DNA from: Yoonia sediminilitoris
GTDB taxonomy: Bacteria; Pseudomonadota; Alphaproteobacteria; Rhodobacterales; Rhodobacteraceae
NCBI RefSeq assembly: GCF_003058085.1
Contig: NZ_QBUD01000013.1
Coordinates: 61,591 to 125,590, forward strand
Direction of reading: 5' to 3'
Length of the DNA: 64,000 bases
Shown here piece by piece: positions 8,466 through 17,540 of this stretch (position 1 is its first letter; each line of letters opens with the position of its first letter). Below the pieces are notes generated by a model. The model was given only the letters and a program-made list of their open reading frames with translations, had not been told where the DNA came from and did no database searches. The translations under genes were made by a program, and so were the position numbers.

Positions 8466-9785
8466 TTAGCGTTTGATATTCGTGGTTTCTTGCAGCATCT
8501 CGTCGACGGTCTGGATCACCTTGGCATTTGATGAATAGGCGCGCTGCGTCTGGATCAGGTTGGTTAACTCGCCAGCAACATCAGTGGCGGACTCTTCCCT
8601 GGCGTATCCCACGATATCGCCGGTTGGACCGTCACCCGCATCCCACAAAAAGAACGTGCCGCTGTCTGGCGTCACACGGAAGCTTTGCTGATCGAGCGTC
8701 TCGAGCCCATTCACGTTGGGTACATCGACCAAGGGAATCTGGTAAAGAACCCGGTTGATCCCAATATCAAAGGACGCGCGAATGTAGCCGTTGGGGTCAA
8801 CTTCGATCGACGTCAAACTACCAACAGGCGTGCCGTTCTTGGAAATAGACGTAGGTGAGAATGCATTGGAAAGCTGTGTCAACCCGATCCCACTGCCCAA
8901 TTCTCCAATGTTGATTTCCATCGGGCCGCCATCGACTGCAATGGTAAGGACACCCGTCGCAGGATCATAAGGCCCACCGGAGGTTGTTGTCACGTTAAGC
9001 AACGTTCCGCCGCCACCCCGGCTATCATCGAAGGTCAGGGCATATTCGCCCACAACGTCCGGAATGCCGTCGGTATTGACGTCCGATTCGCTGTCTTGGA
9101 TGACCATTGTCCATTCGTTGGACGCACCGAACGCCGGCACCGTTGGTGTAAAGGTAAAGCTCAGATTTGAGGACGCCCCCAAATTGTCGAAATACTCGAC
9201 CGACAGCGTTTCATTATCGCCCGCAGCCCCCTCACGCGTTGAGGTGGCTGGCAGGTTGACAGAGAGGTCGACCCTGGTCGTTGCCTCGCCCGCGAATTGG
9301 TTGGCGTTGATCTGAACTGGGACAAGGCCGTCAACCGAATCCCTTGGATAATTGGGGATCGACCCATCTGCCAGCGCCGGGACGCCCAGCAAAATCAGGC
9401 CTCCTGGACTGCGCAAGAACCCTTGGGCATCAGGTCTGAAGGAGCCGGTCGTCGTCAAGAGGAGAGGCACATCACCATTGTTCACGGTCACGGCAGCTTC
9501 AGGCGTGACCGGCAGCATGCCGCGTCCACGGACTGCAAGATCAGTCGGATTTGACGTCGAAACAAGCGATCCCCGCTCATCAATCAGGCGTGACGTCGTT
9601 GTACGCACACCGCCTGCAGAATAAGTTCCCCGCCCGCTTTCAATCACCATGGAATCAAAGTCTGTCACGGCGCGCTTGTAGCCATAAGTGGATGAGTTCG
9701 AGATGTTGTCCGAAATCGTGGCCAGGCGCGAGGCGTTCGCGGCCAGACCTGCAACACTGGCGTTCAAGGAAGAGGAAATCGTCAT
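8466..9785 (-). CDS. flgE: Flagellar hook protein FlgE
   Basis: FlgE is the main subunit of the flagellar hook. The 439-residue protein begins TISSSLNASVAGLAANASRL and has the flagellar rod/hook motif ISDNISNSSTYGYKRAVTDF near residue 27. A central region rich in beta-strands follows, with a YFDNLG segment. The C-terminal axial helix contains TNLIQTQRAYSSNAKVIQTVDEM. AAAGG lies 6-10 nt before the ATG. A 159-nt gap separates it from motB and holds a strong hairpin, so flgE may have its own promoter. Confidence 0.94.
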   Translation of the reverse strand: MTISSSLNASVAGLAANASRLATISDNISNSSTYGYKRAVTDFDSMVIESGRGTYSAGGVRTTTSRLIDERGSLVSTSNPTDLAVRGRGMLPVTPEAAVTVNNGDVPLLLTTTGSFRPDAQGFLRSPGGLILLGVPALADGSIPNYPRDSVDGLVPVQINANQFAGEATTRVDLSVNLPATSTREGAAGDNETLSVEYFDNLGASSNLSFTFTPTVPAFGASNEWTMVIQDSESDVNTDGIPDVVGEYALTFDDSRGGGGTLLNVTTTSGGPYDPATGVLTIAVDGGPMEINIGELGSGIGLTQLSNAFSPTSISKNGTPVGSLTSIEVDPNGYIRASFDIGINRVLYQIPLVDVPNVNGLETLDQQSFRVTPDSGTFFLWDAGDGPTGDIVGYAREESATDVAGELTNLIQTQRAYSSNAKVIQTVDEMLQETTNIKR

Positions 9786-9890
9786 TAGGTGCCTTTCTGC
9801 ATCAGGGATGACTTCAAAGTCCTCTTCTTCCTAAACGGTCAGGCTTAATGTCCCCCTAACACGTAAAATCCAACAGAGTTTTCAAAGACA

Positions 9891-9925
9891 ATGCGCGCAG
9901 AACCTGGCTTGGGTTCTGCGCGCAT
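9891..9925 (-). terminator. Strong hairpin after motB
   Basis: A perfect 14-bp stem (9891-9904 paired with 9912-9925) with a 7-nt loop begins 20 nt after the motB stop codon. In the leftward direction it is followed by TGTCTTTGAAAAC, only a weak U-run. It can terminate or process the motB transcript before flgE. Confidence 0.6.
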
Positions 9926-9944
9926 CCTGTTCACCGTAATTCTG

Positions 9945-10781
9945 TCAGGGGCGGTTCGACCGCAACAGAACCACTTCAATGCGATTGTTGCGGGGTGCAG
10001 TTGCGTCCGGTACTGCGGGGGAGCGGTCACCACTACCGGTGATCCGTGAAATACGCAGCGGATTCAGTCCGCCCGCTTCCAACAATAGCCGCATCTGGCT
10101 TGCCCGACTTGTTGAAAGCTCCCAGATCGGATTATCTAGGGCGAGGACGGAACGTGCCTGCAAATGGCCCTTGATCGCCACTTTATTGGTAACGCTCTGG
10201 AAAAGGCGCGCAAGAACGCCTGCAATTTGGGCGGCAACGGGGCTTGGGGTCGCGCTGTCAGGTTCAAACAGGGTTGCGTTTGGAAGGTCGAAAATCTCGA
10301 TCACCAATCCTTCGTCAGTAAGACGTGACACGACATGGCGCAATGCCAGATCAGAGATCATGCTTTCGCCACCTTGCGCAAAGAGAATGGCTTCAAGGTC
10401 TTGAAGGGCCGCGACCTCTGCCGCAGCTGCATTGGCATCTTCGTCTGACTCAAAGCGCATGGGTTTCTGGCCAATGGTCGGCTGATTGATACCGGTTCCG
10501 CTTTGCGAAAGGTTGTCTTCGGTAAATATATTGTCACCACCGAAAGCGCCTGACCCACCGCCGGAAATCCGGTTGATCGGTATCGTCGGTGAAAAATAGT
10601 CAGCAATGCCTTTGCGCTGCTGTTCCGTTGTCGCGTTCAGAAGCCACATCAGCATAAAGAACGCCATCATCGCCGTCACAAAATCAGCGTAGGCAACTTT
10701 CCAGGCACCACCATGGTGTCCATCACCACCAGATACTTTCTTGCGCCTGATAATTGTCGGCCCGTTTGATCCGTTAGCCAT
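9945..10781 (-). CDS. motB: Flagellar motor stator protein MotB
   Basis: MotB is the peptidoglycan-anchored stator subunit that works with MotA. The 278-residue protein has a basic N-tail with IRRKK, then one membrane helix with the key Asp in WKVAYADFVTAMMAFFMLMW (about residues 27-46). A plug/linker region follows. The C-terminal OmpA-like peptidoglycan-binding domain is recognisable by NPIWELSTSRASQMRLLLEAGG and RNNRIEVVLL. No motA is seen next to it, so the partner must lie elsewhere. It precedes flgE on the same strand. Confidence 0.93.
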   Translation of the reverse strand: MANGSNGPTIIRRKKVSGGDGHHGGAWKVAYADFVTAMMAFFMLMWLLNATTEQQRKGIADYFSPTIPINRISGGGSGAFGGDNIFTEDNLSQSGTGINQPTIGQKPMRFESDEDANAAAAEVAALQDLEAILFAQGGESMISDLALRHVVSRLTDEGLVIEIFDLPNATLFEPDSATPSPVAAQIAGVLARLFQSVTNKVAIKGHLQARSVLALDNPIWELSTSRASQMRLLLEAGGLNPLRISRITGSGDRSPAVPDATAPRNNRIEVVLLRSNRP

Positions 10782-10901
10782 ATTGCCACCTCTTCTTCAC
10801 CCAAGCAGCCAGATATCGCGCAGGGTGTGAAGAGCAGCTTAAAGAATCAATTTTGGGAAAAATTTCGCGGGAGCAGGTTCAAGAACCCCACTTGCCCAAC
10901 G

Positions 10902-11255
10902 TCAGGACAGTTCAGTCGCGATCTCGGCCATCAGAGCAGCACGTTGCGTCCTCAAGGCCAGAAAGGATCGCGTCAAAGCGATAAAGGCCGCACCAAAATC
11001 CTGCTGCGCTTCACTCCGTTGCAGGTCAGCTTCGAGTGTGTGCAAATCCATGTCGAGATTGCTTAGCTTGGCCAAATAACCAGCGTAGTTACTATCAGCT
11101 CCGAAAGCAGCATCGATTGCCTCCTGTAGTTGGCTCACCTGCTGCGCAATCACGTCGCGTTCTTGCGGGTTCGACGTCATATGCGACCCCAATCTAAGCG
11201 ATGACATCAATGCAATCACATCCTGTGGAGGCAGCTGAACAAGTAACTCTTTCAT
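10902..11255 (-). CDS. Unknown helical protein in the flagellar block
   Basis: A 117-residue acidic, almost wholly helical protein starts MKELLVQLPPQDV and is rich in Gln, Glu, Leu and Ala. It has no signal peptide or membrane segment. The start is set by an ATGA overlap with the gene upstream (11252-11255). A small helical protein beside flagellar structural genes could be an export chaperone or regulator, like FlgN, but I see no family signature and this is only inference. It sits 120 nt before motB. Confidence 0.7.
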   Translation of the reverse strand: MKELLVQLPPQDVIALMSSLRLGSHMTSNPQERDVIAQQVSQLQEAIDAAFGADSNYAGYLAKLSNLDMDLHTLEADLQRSEAQQDFGAAFIALTRSFLALRTQRAALMAEIATELS

Positions 11256-11533
11256 TGGGCTTCTTTCAAATATGATCGCCTGACGGGCACGGTTTTGCCG
11301 GACATCGCGCGCCACAAGTCGGAAATATGACCCGACATTGGACCAACTGCATGCGCGAGGGTTTTAAGCAGGTGGATCCGCCGGAGTATCTGCACGGGAA
11401 TATTGGGTTGTGAACAAATAAAAAGCTGATGGAATAAGCCTGAATACTGCAAAAAAATTTCTTGCAGGCTATCTCGCGAAATTGCGTTTCGGTCAGTTTG
11501 ATAGATCACGCGGTCGAAAGAGCTAACAGTCAT
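11252..11533 (-). CDS. Unknown small protein at the head of the flagellar block
   Basis: A 93-residue protein begins MTVSSFDRVIYQTDRNAISR and contains a leucine-rich middle with RRIHLLKTLAHAVGPMSGH. The C-terminal tail is basic. It has AAAGGAA about 8 nt before the ATG. Its stop overlaps the next gene's start by 4 nt, so the two are coupled. It is the first leftward flagellar-block gene after the Gfo/Idh oxidoreductase (78-nt gap), which makes a promoter in 11534-11611 possible; TTGACT is seen there. I do not recognise the family. Confidence 0.65.
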   Translation of the reverse strand: MTVSSFDRVIYQTDRNAISRDSLQEIFLQYSGLFHQLFICSQPNIPVQILRRIHLLKTLAHAVGPMSGHISDLWRAMSGKTVPVRRSYLKEAQ

Positions 11534-11611
11534 CGGGTTCCTTTGCTGTCAGAAACTATACAGCATGGGTAATGTGAACCCTAATCACGCTACGAAGTCA
11601 AAAGACCGTTC

Positions 11612-12664
11612 TTACCTGACCAGCTGATCCTGGCTCATTTGACCATGTGACAGAAGCGACAGGTCGAGGACTTGCTGCAATATGGCACCTTGATGAAAGT
11701 CGGGTTGTACTTGCCTGCCTTCCCGGATGGCATCAATAAAGCGTGCGTAGTTTGTTCCAACTGGCGGAGTGTCCACATCTTGCCATGCCTGCGCCTGAAG
11801 CTGGTCTTCAAGACAGGCCCGCAACCTGCTTTTTCCCTGTTCAAACCGAACATCGAGGCCACCCTTTGTTCCGTATAGTCGCAATGTCAGATCATTCAGA
11901 TGCCCACTGGCAAAACGGCTGGCATGAATAACGCCCATTGCCCCATTCTTGAGCGAGAGATGCATCGCCATACTATCATTTGCATCCAGTGCGTATGGGC
12001 CGATCTGACCGCCGGGGGCCTTGTCAAAGGTGTGCAGACGGCAGGAAACGCGCGCCACGTCTGAGCCAGCGGCAAATGTGGCGTAGTCCAGAATATGCAC
12101 GCCCACATCGCCCAGAACGCCCATTGATCCATGCGCCGTCGACAAGCGCCACAGCCATTGGTCTTGCGTGCGCCAATTGCCCCACGCAGCCTGTGTCAGC
12201 CAACTTTGCAGATAGGCTGCCTCAAAATGACGCACTTCTCCGATGTCACCGGCCGCGACCATCTCGGCAGCTTTGGCCAAGGCAGGGACATTTCGATAGG
12301 ACAGATTGACCATATTCGTCACGCCTGCCAGCTGCGCGGCAATCGCCATTTCATTCGCATCTGCATAATTCGTGGCCAGAGGTTTTTCGCACAGGACATG
12401 TTTTCCCGCGGCCAGCATCGGCAATGTCGTGCGGGCATGAACGGGGTCGGGGGTGACAATGGATGCGGCGTCGAACTGCCCCCATCCCAGAGCGTCCTCG
12501 ATTGTTGGAAAACTCTCTTCAATGTTGAATTGGGTGCAGAATGCCTGCAGGTTTGCGCAATTGGGGTCTACGGCTCCGACAACCGTTGCCCCCGACATAG
12601 CAGCATAGGCCTGTGCATGGTCGCGGGCCATCGTGCCGGTGCCAACGATCAGAACACGGATCAT
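11612..12664 (-). CDS. Gfo/Idh/MocA family NAD(P)-dependent oxidoreductase
   Basis: A 350-residue cytosolic dehydrogenase of the glucose-fructose oxidoreductase / inositol dehydrogenase family. The N-terminal Rossmann fold has the [17 protein letters not shown] loop. The family motif appears as CEKPLATN near residue 95, and [10 protein letters not shown] around residue 180 carries the catalytic-region Asp and His. The C-terminal alpha/beta domain is complete. It overlaps the upstream ThuA-like gene by 4 nt, so the pair is an operon. Such pairs usually act in sugar or sugar-derivative catabolism; the substrate cannot be told. Confidence 0.9.
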   Translation of the reverse strand: MIRVLIVGTGTMARDHAQAYAAMSGATVVGAVDPNCANLQAFCTQFNIEESFPTIEDALGWGQFDAASIVTPDPVHARTTLPMLAAGKHVLCEKPLATNYADANEMAIAAQLAGVTNMVNLSYRNVPALAKAAEMVAAGDIGEVRHFEAAYLQSWLTQAAWGNWRTQDQWLWRLSTAHGSMGVLGDVGVHILDYATFAAGSDVARVSCRLHTFDKAPGGQIGPYALDANDSMAMHLSLKNGAMGVIHASRFASGHLNDLTLRLYGTKGGLDVRFEQGKSRLRACLEDQLQAQAWQDVDTPPVGTNYARFIDAIREGRQVQPDFHQGAILQQVLDLSLLSHGQMSQDQLVR

Positions 12665-13443
12665 CGCAGGCCCGCTTCGCCATCTTTGTGCGGGCGCGCG
12701 CCCTTTTGCGTCAGCGGTTCAAGCGCCTGATGGGTCGGGACATTTGGTGCCGCATCAACATCCAGAACGCGGGGTGCAGGATTGTGTGCCCAATGGATCG
12801 CGTTGCGTAGCACCTGTTGCACGTTGGTGTCATAATAGGTCGGATAGGTTTCATGTCCGGGACGAAAATAGAAAATATTCCCCGCACCGCGCTTGTAGGT
12901 CAGGCCAGAGCGGAATACCTCGCCCCCCTGAAACCAACTGATAAAGACAGTTTCCAGCGGTTCCGGCACACCAAAAGGTTCGCCATACATCTCTTCGTTT
13001 TCCAGTTCGAAATGATCAGGCAAGCCAACCGCGATCGGATGATTGCGCGACGTGACCCAAAGCCGTTCACGTTCGCCTGCTTCGCGCCATGTCAGGTTGC
13101 AGGGCGTGCCCATCAGACGTTTGAAAATCTTGGCGAAATGAGCAGAATGCAACAGGATCAACCCCATGCCCGCATGAACATGGCGGGCCACACGCTCCAC
13201 TATTGCGTCATCGACATCGCCATGGGCCGCGTGGCCCCACCATAACAACACGTCGGTTTGCGTCAGGCGGTCCTCGGACAGCCCGTGTTCCGGCTCTTGA
13301 AGCGTCGCAGTGGTGGCGCTGATACCGGCGCTTTGAACAGACGCCGCAATCGCGCCATGCATGCCATCCGGATAAAGGTCAGCAACAACCTGACTGGTCT
13401 GCTCATGAACATTCTCGCCCCAGACAACCGTTCTGATCACCAT
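12661..13443 (-). CDS. ThuA-like (trehalose utilisation) domain protein
   Basis: A 260-residue protein with the ThuA fold, a glutamine-amidotransferase-like alpha/beta domain found in sugar catabolic operons. Visible family segments are [37 protein letters not shown] and [23 protein letters not shown] sequence near the C-terminus (here [18 protein letters not shown]). The ATG at 13441-13443 is preferred over a TTG four codons upstream. It is translationally coupled to the Gfo/Idh gene. Function in this family is usually linked to disaccharide or keto-sugar metabolism. Confidence 0.85.
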   Translation of the reverse strand: MVIRTVVWGENVHEQTSQVVADLYPDGMHGAIAASVQSAGISATTATLQEPEHGLSEDRLTQTDVLLWWGHAAHGDVDDAIVERVARHVHAGMGLILLHSAHFAKIFKRLMGTPCNLTWREAGERERLWVTSRNHPIAVGLPDHFELENEEMYGEPFGVPEPLETVFISWFQGGEVFRSGLTYKRGAGNIFYFRPGHETYPTYYDTNVQQVLRNAIHWAHNPAPRVLDVDAAPNVPTHQALEPLTQKGARPHKDGEAGLR

Positions 13444-13545
13444 CTGTGCCCCCAAAGCGCTTTGGCAAGAAATTTGCGCGGTAACGCATCAGAACACAAG
13501 CACCGAATTGGCTTTCGCACAGGGACAATTGGCGTAAAAAAAGTC

Positions 13546-14059
13546 ACGTGCCTGTATCTGTCATCCTATCGGCTTGGTCGGCACAGCGAAGTCCTTGTAG
13601 AAATGCTGAACGGCAACCTGACCTGCGGGACTATTGGGGACGCAGTCGGCAACTGTATGATGATGTTTCGGGGCTTGGCCTGATCTGGACGTTAGGAGGC
13701 AACGGTTTTCTGCTGCGCAAGGCGATGCGGCAGTCCGGGTTTGATCGGGTCATCACGTTACTTCTGGCCAGAGATCGTCTTGTCTATGGCGGATTTAGCG
13801 CAGATAGTGCAGTTGTCTGCAATACGCTTGATGGCATTCACCTGATGTCACAGCAAAGGGCGATCAGACCGAACCGATCTGGGAGGGTTCGAAACTTTAT
13901 CCCCGCCCCATCATTCCGCAATACAAATCAAGCCACCATGAAAGCAAGGCTGCTGATTTGGCCGTGGAAGCACTCCGGGCGCAGGGGCGCGACTTTACTG
14001 CGCTTCGGGATGGCGAAGTGGTTGTGATGCGTGACGGGCGAACTGACATCCTGAGGTAG
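13546..14059 (+). pseudogene. Peptidase S51 (peptidase E-like), frameshifted pseudogene
   Basis: Pieces of one S51-type peptidase can be read in three successive frames. First LYLSSYRLGRHSEVLVEML (about 13549-13605). Then LGLIWTLGGNGFLLRKAMRQ, VYGGFSADSAVVCNTLDGIH and LM (about 13670-13850), which hold the nucleophile-Ser region, with the usual SAG changed to SAD. Finally PRPIIPQYKSSHHESKAAD and ALRDGEVVVMRDG up to TAG at 14057-14059. Two frameshifts and a missing internal segment (about 170 codons against about 230 usual) show that the gene is dead. It ends 55 nt before the first PpsR-type site of bchG. Confidence 0.8.
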
Positions 14060-14113
14060 GTCCCGGTTTTGCGCCCGGAAACTGTCAGGTTGTCCAGCGA
14101 CGGTTTGGCACAC

Positions 14114-14131
14114 TGTCAACCTGCATTTACA
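14114..14131. promoter_or_regulatory. PpsR/CrtJ-type palindrome, distal copy
   Basis: The sequence TGTCAACCTGCATTTACA fits TGT-N12-ACA exactly, the binding motif of the light/redox repressor PpsR (CrtJ) of phototrophic alphaproteobacteria. It lies 37-54 nt upstream of bchG, with its start 34 bp from the start of a second copy. Paired sites are usual for PpsR-controlled promoters. Confidence 0.7.
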
Positions 14132-14147
14132 CTTGCCCGATAGTTAA

Positions 14148-14165
14148 TGTCAGCTTAATCTGACA
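14148..14165. promoter_or_regulatory. PpsR/CrtJ-type palindrome, proximal copy
   Basis: TGTCAGCTTAATCTGACA matches TGT-N12-ACA and is a longer palindrome (TGTCAG...CTGACA). It ends 2 nt before the bchG ATG at 14168. There is no Shine-Dalgarno sequence between the site and the ATG. Either the bchG mRNA is leaderless or nearly so, or the annotated start is not the one used. Confidence 0.75.
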
Positions 14166-14167
14166 CA

Positions 14168-15073
14168 ATGAGTGTCGCACCCGCCTTACACCATTCCCGC
14201 CAAGTCCGGCGCTGGCCCGAGCCACGGGCCGCACTGCGGTTGATCAAACCGGTGACATGGTTTCCGCCGATGTGGGCCTATCTGTGCGGTGTGGTGTCCG
14301 CTGGTGTCAGCCCGACTGGCCAATGGTTTTATATTTTCCTTGGTGTGATTTTGGCCGGACCTATCGTGTGTGGCATGTCACAGGCGGCAAACGATTGGTG
14401 CGACAGGCATGTCGATGCGATCAACGAACCTGACCGGCCAATTCCATCGGGGCGGATTCCGGGGCGCTGGGGTTTATATATTGCGCTGGCGATGACGGTT
14501 TTGTCCCTTTTTGTGGGCTATCAACTCGGGCCTTGGGGCTTTGGCGCGACGCTGCTTGGCGTGGCTGCGGCATGGGCTTATTCGGCGGAACCCGTGCGGG
14601 CCAAACGGTCTGGTTGGTGGGGGCCGGGCCTGTGCGGACTGGCCTATGAAAGCCTGCCATGGATCACCGGGGCCGCTGTTGTCAGTGCCGGGGCACCGAG
14701 CGTGCAGGTCATCGGCATTTCCTTGCTTTATGGGATTGGTGCGCACGGGATCATGACGCTGAACGATTTCAAGGCAATTGAGGGCGACAGGGCGATGGGC
14801 CTGAAGTCCTTGCCCGTCTCTTTGGGACCCGATCGCGCCGCACGTTTGGCCTGCTGGATCATGGCGGTCCCGCAAGCCATCGTGATCGGCCTGCTTTTCT
14901 ATTGGGACCACATGTTCCACGCGCTTGGCGTCACCGCCATGCTGGCTGTTCAACTGGGCGCGATGCGCGTTCTGCTGCGCGACCCCGAAGGAAAAACACC
15001 TTGGTATCAGGGCATGGGCATTCTTTTCTACATCAGCGGTATGATGATCACCGCCACCGCAATCGGAGGCTAA
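14168..15073 (+). CDS. bchG: Bacteriochlorophyll synthase (chlorophyllide esterifying)
   Basis: BchG joins geranylgeranyl diphosphate to bacteriochlorophyllide a in the inner membrane, the penultimate step of bacteriochlorophyll a synthesis. The 301-residue UbiA-family prenyltransferase has the first Asp-rich motif in NDWCDRHVDAINEPDRPIPSG (about residues 76-96, quoted only as key part: NDxxDxxxD) and a second one in LNDFKAIEGDRAMGLKS. Several hydrophobic helices follow. It starts with LIKPVTWFPPMWAYLCG, the usual N-terminal signature. Two PpsR-type sites precede it and the pucC-like gene follows after 1 nt. Confidence 0.95.
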   Translation: MSVAPALHHSRQVRRWPEPRAALRLIKPVTWFPPMWAYLCGVVSAGVSPTGQWFYIFLGVILAGPIVCGMSQAANDWCDRHVDAINEPDRPIPSGRIPGRWGLYIALAMTVLSLFVGYQLGPWGFGATLLGVAAAWAYSAEPVRAKRSGWWGPGLCGLAYESLPWITGAAVVSAGAPSVQVIGISLLYGIGAHGIMTLNDFKAIEGDRAMGLKSLPVSLGPDRAARLACWIMAVPQAIVIGLLFYWDHMFHALGVTAMLAVQLGAMRVLLRDPEGKTPWYQGMGILFYISGMMITATAIGG

Positions 15074-15074
15074 C

Positions 15075-16355
15075 ATGACCTTATCATGGTTCCAGATTTT
15101 CCGGCTTGGGCTGGTGCAGATGGCGCTGGGTGCCATTGTTGTGCTGACCACATCAACCCTGAACAGATTGATGGTGGTTGAACTGTCACTGCCCGCAATT
15201 CTGCCGGGGCTGCTGGTGGGGCTGCATTACGGGATTCAGATGACGCGACCACATTGGGGCTTTGCCTCTGACGCAGGCGGGCAGCGCACGCGCTGGATCA
15301 TCGGCGGTATGGTTGCACTGGCAGCGGGGGCGTTTTTGGCGGCCTGCGGCGTGCTGGTGCTGGAAAGCACATTTGCGATTGGAATGGCCATTTCGGTCGC
15401 AGCCTACGCGCTGATCGGCCTGGGTGTCGGGGCATCGGGCACATCCTTGCTAGCCCTGTTGGCGACGACGACAAAGCCGACAAGACGGGCGGCGGCGGCC
15501 ACGATCACATGGCTGATGATGATCTTTGGCATTGCCATGACCGCAGGTGTTGTCGGGTCGCTCATCGACCCCTACACACCACAACTGCTGATCAAGATCG
15601 TAGGCATCGTGGTTCTGACCGCCGTGGCGCTCACCTGCATCGCCGTCTGGCGGATCGAAGAAAAGCTGGTCGCTGTTCGCGAGGCAGACCCGACACCTTT
15701 CCGCGAAGGATTGCATCAGGTCTGGCAAGAACGCAAAGCGCGCAATTTCACAATCTTCGTTTTTCTGTCGATGACGGCCTACTTCATGCAAGAACTGATC
15801 CTGGAGCCCTATGCCGGGCTGGTCTTTGCTTTTACACCCGGTCAGTCGACAACCCTGTCCGGGGCGCAGAATGGCGGCGTTTTCATTGGGATGCTGACCG
15901 TGGGGATCATGGCGACGGGCCTGAAAATCGGGATGCTGCGAAATTGGGTCATGGCGGGCTGTCTAGGGTCGGCAGCGACGCTGGCGTTGATTGCCACGCT
16001 CGGCCCGCTTGGCCCCGGTGCGCCACTGATGCCAGCTGTTGTGGCGCTGGGGTTCTTTAACGGCATGTTTGCGGTCGCCGCCATCGGGTCAATGATGGCG
16101 CTGGCTGGCGAAGGACGCGAACAGCGCGAAGGCACGCGCATGGGGCTGTGGGGGGCCGCGCAGGCGATTGCCGCAGGTTTCGGCGGTCTTGTGGGTGCTG
16201 GAATGGTGGACCTGTTGCGCCTTGTTGTGTCCGACGTGCAGGCCTTTGGCAGCGTGTTCCTGTTCGAGGCCACTCTGTTCATCGCAGCCACAGCCATGGC
16301 CGCAAAAATCATGGACCGCAGATTGCCGTCCGCAACCCTGATACCTGGAGAGTAA
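15075..16355 (+). CDS. PucC-family membrane protein (orf428-like)
   Basis: A 426-residue, about 12-helix membrane protein of the PucC/LhaA branch of the MFS fold. This is the gene that lies between bchG and bchP in Rhodobacter photosynthesis clusters (orf428). Family segments are LGLVQMALGAIVVLTTSTLNRLMVVEL near the start (key part LNRLMVVEL), GLLVGLHYGIQMTRPHWG, and FFNGMFAVAAIGSMM in the C-terminal half. PucC-type proteins help light-harvesting complex assembly, probably by handling bacteriochlorophyll. It is the second gene of the operon, with a 3-nt gap to bchP. Confidence 0.9.
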   Translation: MTLSWFQIFRLGLVQMALGAIVVLTTSTLNRLMVVELSLPAILPGLLVGLHYGIQMTRPHWGFASDAGGQRTRWIIGGMVALAAGAFLAACGVLVLESTFAIGMAISVAAYALIGLGVGASGTSLLALLATTTKPTRRAAAATITWLMMIFGIAMTAGVVGSLIDPYTPQLLIKIVGIVVLTAVALTCIAVWRIEEKLVAVREADPTPFREGLHQVWQERKARNFTIFVFLSMTAYFMQELILEPYAGLVFAFTPGQSTTLSGAQNGGVFIGMLTVGIMATGLKIGMLRNWVMAGCLGSAATLALIATLGPLGPGAPLMPAVVALGFFNGMFAVAAIGSMMALAGEGREQREGTRMGLWGAAQAIAAGFGGLVGAGMVDLLRLVVSDVQAFGSVFLFEATLFIAATAMAAKIMDRRLPSATLIPGE

Positions 16356-16358
16356 CAG

Positions 16359-17540
16359 ATGCAATATGATGTTGTTGTTGTGGGCGCAGGGCCGTCGGGT
16401 GCCACCGCTGCCGAAGACCTTGCCCGGTCTGGGCATTCCGTAGCGTTTATTGACCGTGACGGGCGGATCAAACCCTGTGGCGGGGCTATACCGCCGCGTT
16501 TGATTGCGGATTTCTTTATTCCAGACGAACAGATCGTCGCCAAGGTGAATACGGCGCGGATGATCTCGCCCTCCCAGCGGCACGTCGATATCCCGATTGA
16601 AAACGGCTTTGTTGGCATGGTCGATCGCGAACATTTCGACCCGTTCCTGCGTGATCGCGCGGAGCAGGCAGGCGCGCATAGGTATACCGGAACATTCACC
16701 AAAATCGAGCGTGACGAAGATGGCACCCACGTCTGCTACCGCGACAAGCTCAGCGGCAATTCAATGCGACTGACTACGAAACTGGTGATTGGCGCTGATG
16801 GAGCCCGGTCGAATGTCGCGCGGCAATGCGTACCGGGCGGCGACAGCATTCCTTATGTGATTGCCTATCACGAAATCATCGAAGCCCCCGAACAAACCGA
16901 ATTCTACAATCCAAAGCGCTGTGATGTGATCTACGACGGCAAGATTTCACCGGACTTTTATGGCTGGATCTTCCCGCACGGCGGGCAAGCCAGCATCGGC
17001 ATGGGGTCGCTTGTCAAATCTGTTGACGTCAAACAGGCAACCGCTGATTTGCGGGCTGGCGCGGGCCTGTCCGACTGCAAAACAATCCGTCGCGAAGGGG
17101 CGCCAATTCCTTTGCAGCCACTGGAACGGTGGGACAATGGACGTGATGTCGTACTGGCGGGTGATGCCGCTGGCGTCGTCGCGCCGTCGTCAGGTGAAGG
17201 CATCTATTATGCCATGGTCGGCGGGCGGGTTGCGGCCACCGCAGCGGCGGCCAAGCTGAAAACCGGGCGGGTCAAAGACCTGCAACTGGCGCGCAAGCTG
17301 TTCATGCGCGAACATAAACAGGTGTTCAGGGTTTTAGGCGCCATGCAAAACGCCTATTATCGCAGTGACGAACGCCGCGAACGCTTTGTATCGCTTTGCC
17401 ACGATGTGGACGTACAAAAGCTTACGTTTGAGGCCTATATGAACAAGAAACTGGTAAAGGCCCGACCAATGGCGCACCTGAAAATCGGCATCAAGAATCT
17501 TGCCCACCTGACGCGGCTGGTGTCGCCGTTGCGCACATGA
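16359..17540 (+). CDS. bchP: Geranylgeranyl reductase (bacteriochlorophyll tail)
   Basis: BchP reduces the geranylgeranyl tail of bacteriochlorophyll to phytyl, using NADPH and FAD. The 393-residue flavoprotein begins with the dinucleotide-binding motif VVVGAGPSGATAAEDLA and has the CGGAIPPRLIADF segment typical of the geranylgeranyl reductase family. ADGARSN appears near residue 150 and the FAD motif VLAGDAAGVVAPSSGEGIYY near residue 265. It is intact and of usual length. The last four bases overlap the idi start (ATGA at 17537-17540), so these two are translationally coupled. Confidence 0.95.
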   Translation: MQYDVVVVGAGPSGATAAEDLARSGHSVAFIDRDGRIKPCGGAIPPRLIADFFIPDEQIVAKVNTARMISPSQRHVDIPIENGFVGMVDREHFDPFLRDRAEQAGAHRYTGTFTKIERDEDGTHVCYRDKLSGNSMRLTTKLVIGADGARSNVARQCVPGGDSIPYVIAYHEIIEAPEQTEFYNPKRCDVIYDGKISPDFYGWIFPHGGQASIGMGSLVKSVDVKQATADLRAGAGLSDCKTIRREGAPIPLQPLERWDNGRDVVLAGDAAGVVAPSSGEGIYYAMVGGRVAATAAAAKLKTGRVKDLQLARKLFMREHKQVFRVLGAMQNAYYRSDERRERFVSLCHDVDVQKLTFEAYMNKKLVKARPMAHLKIGIKNLAHLTRLVSPLRT

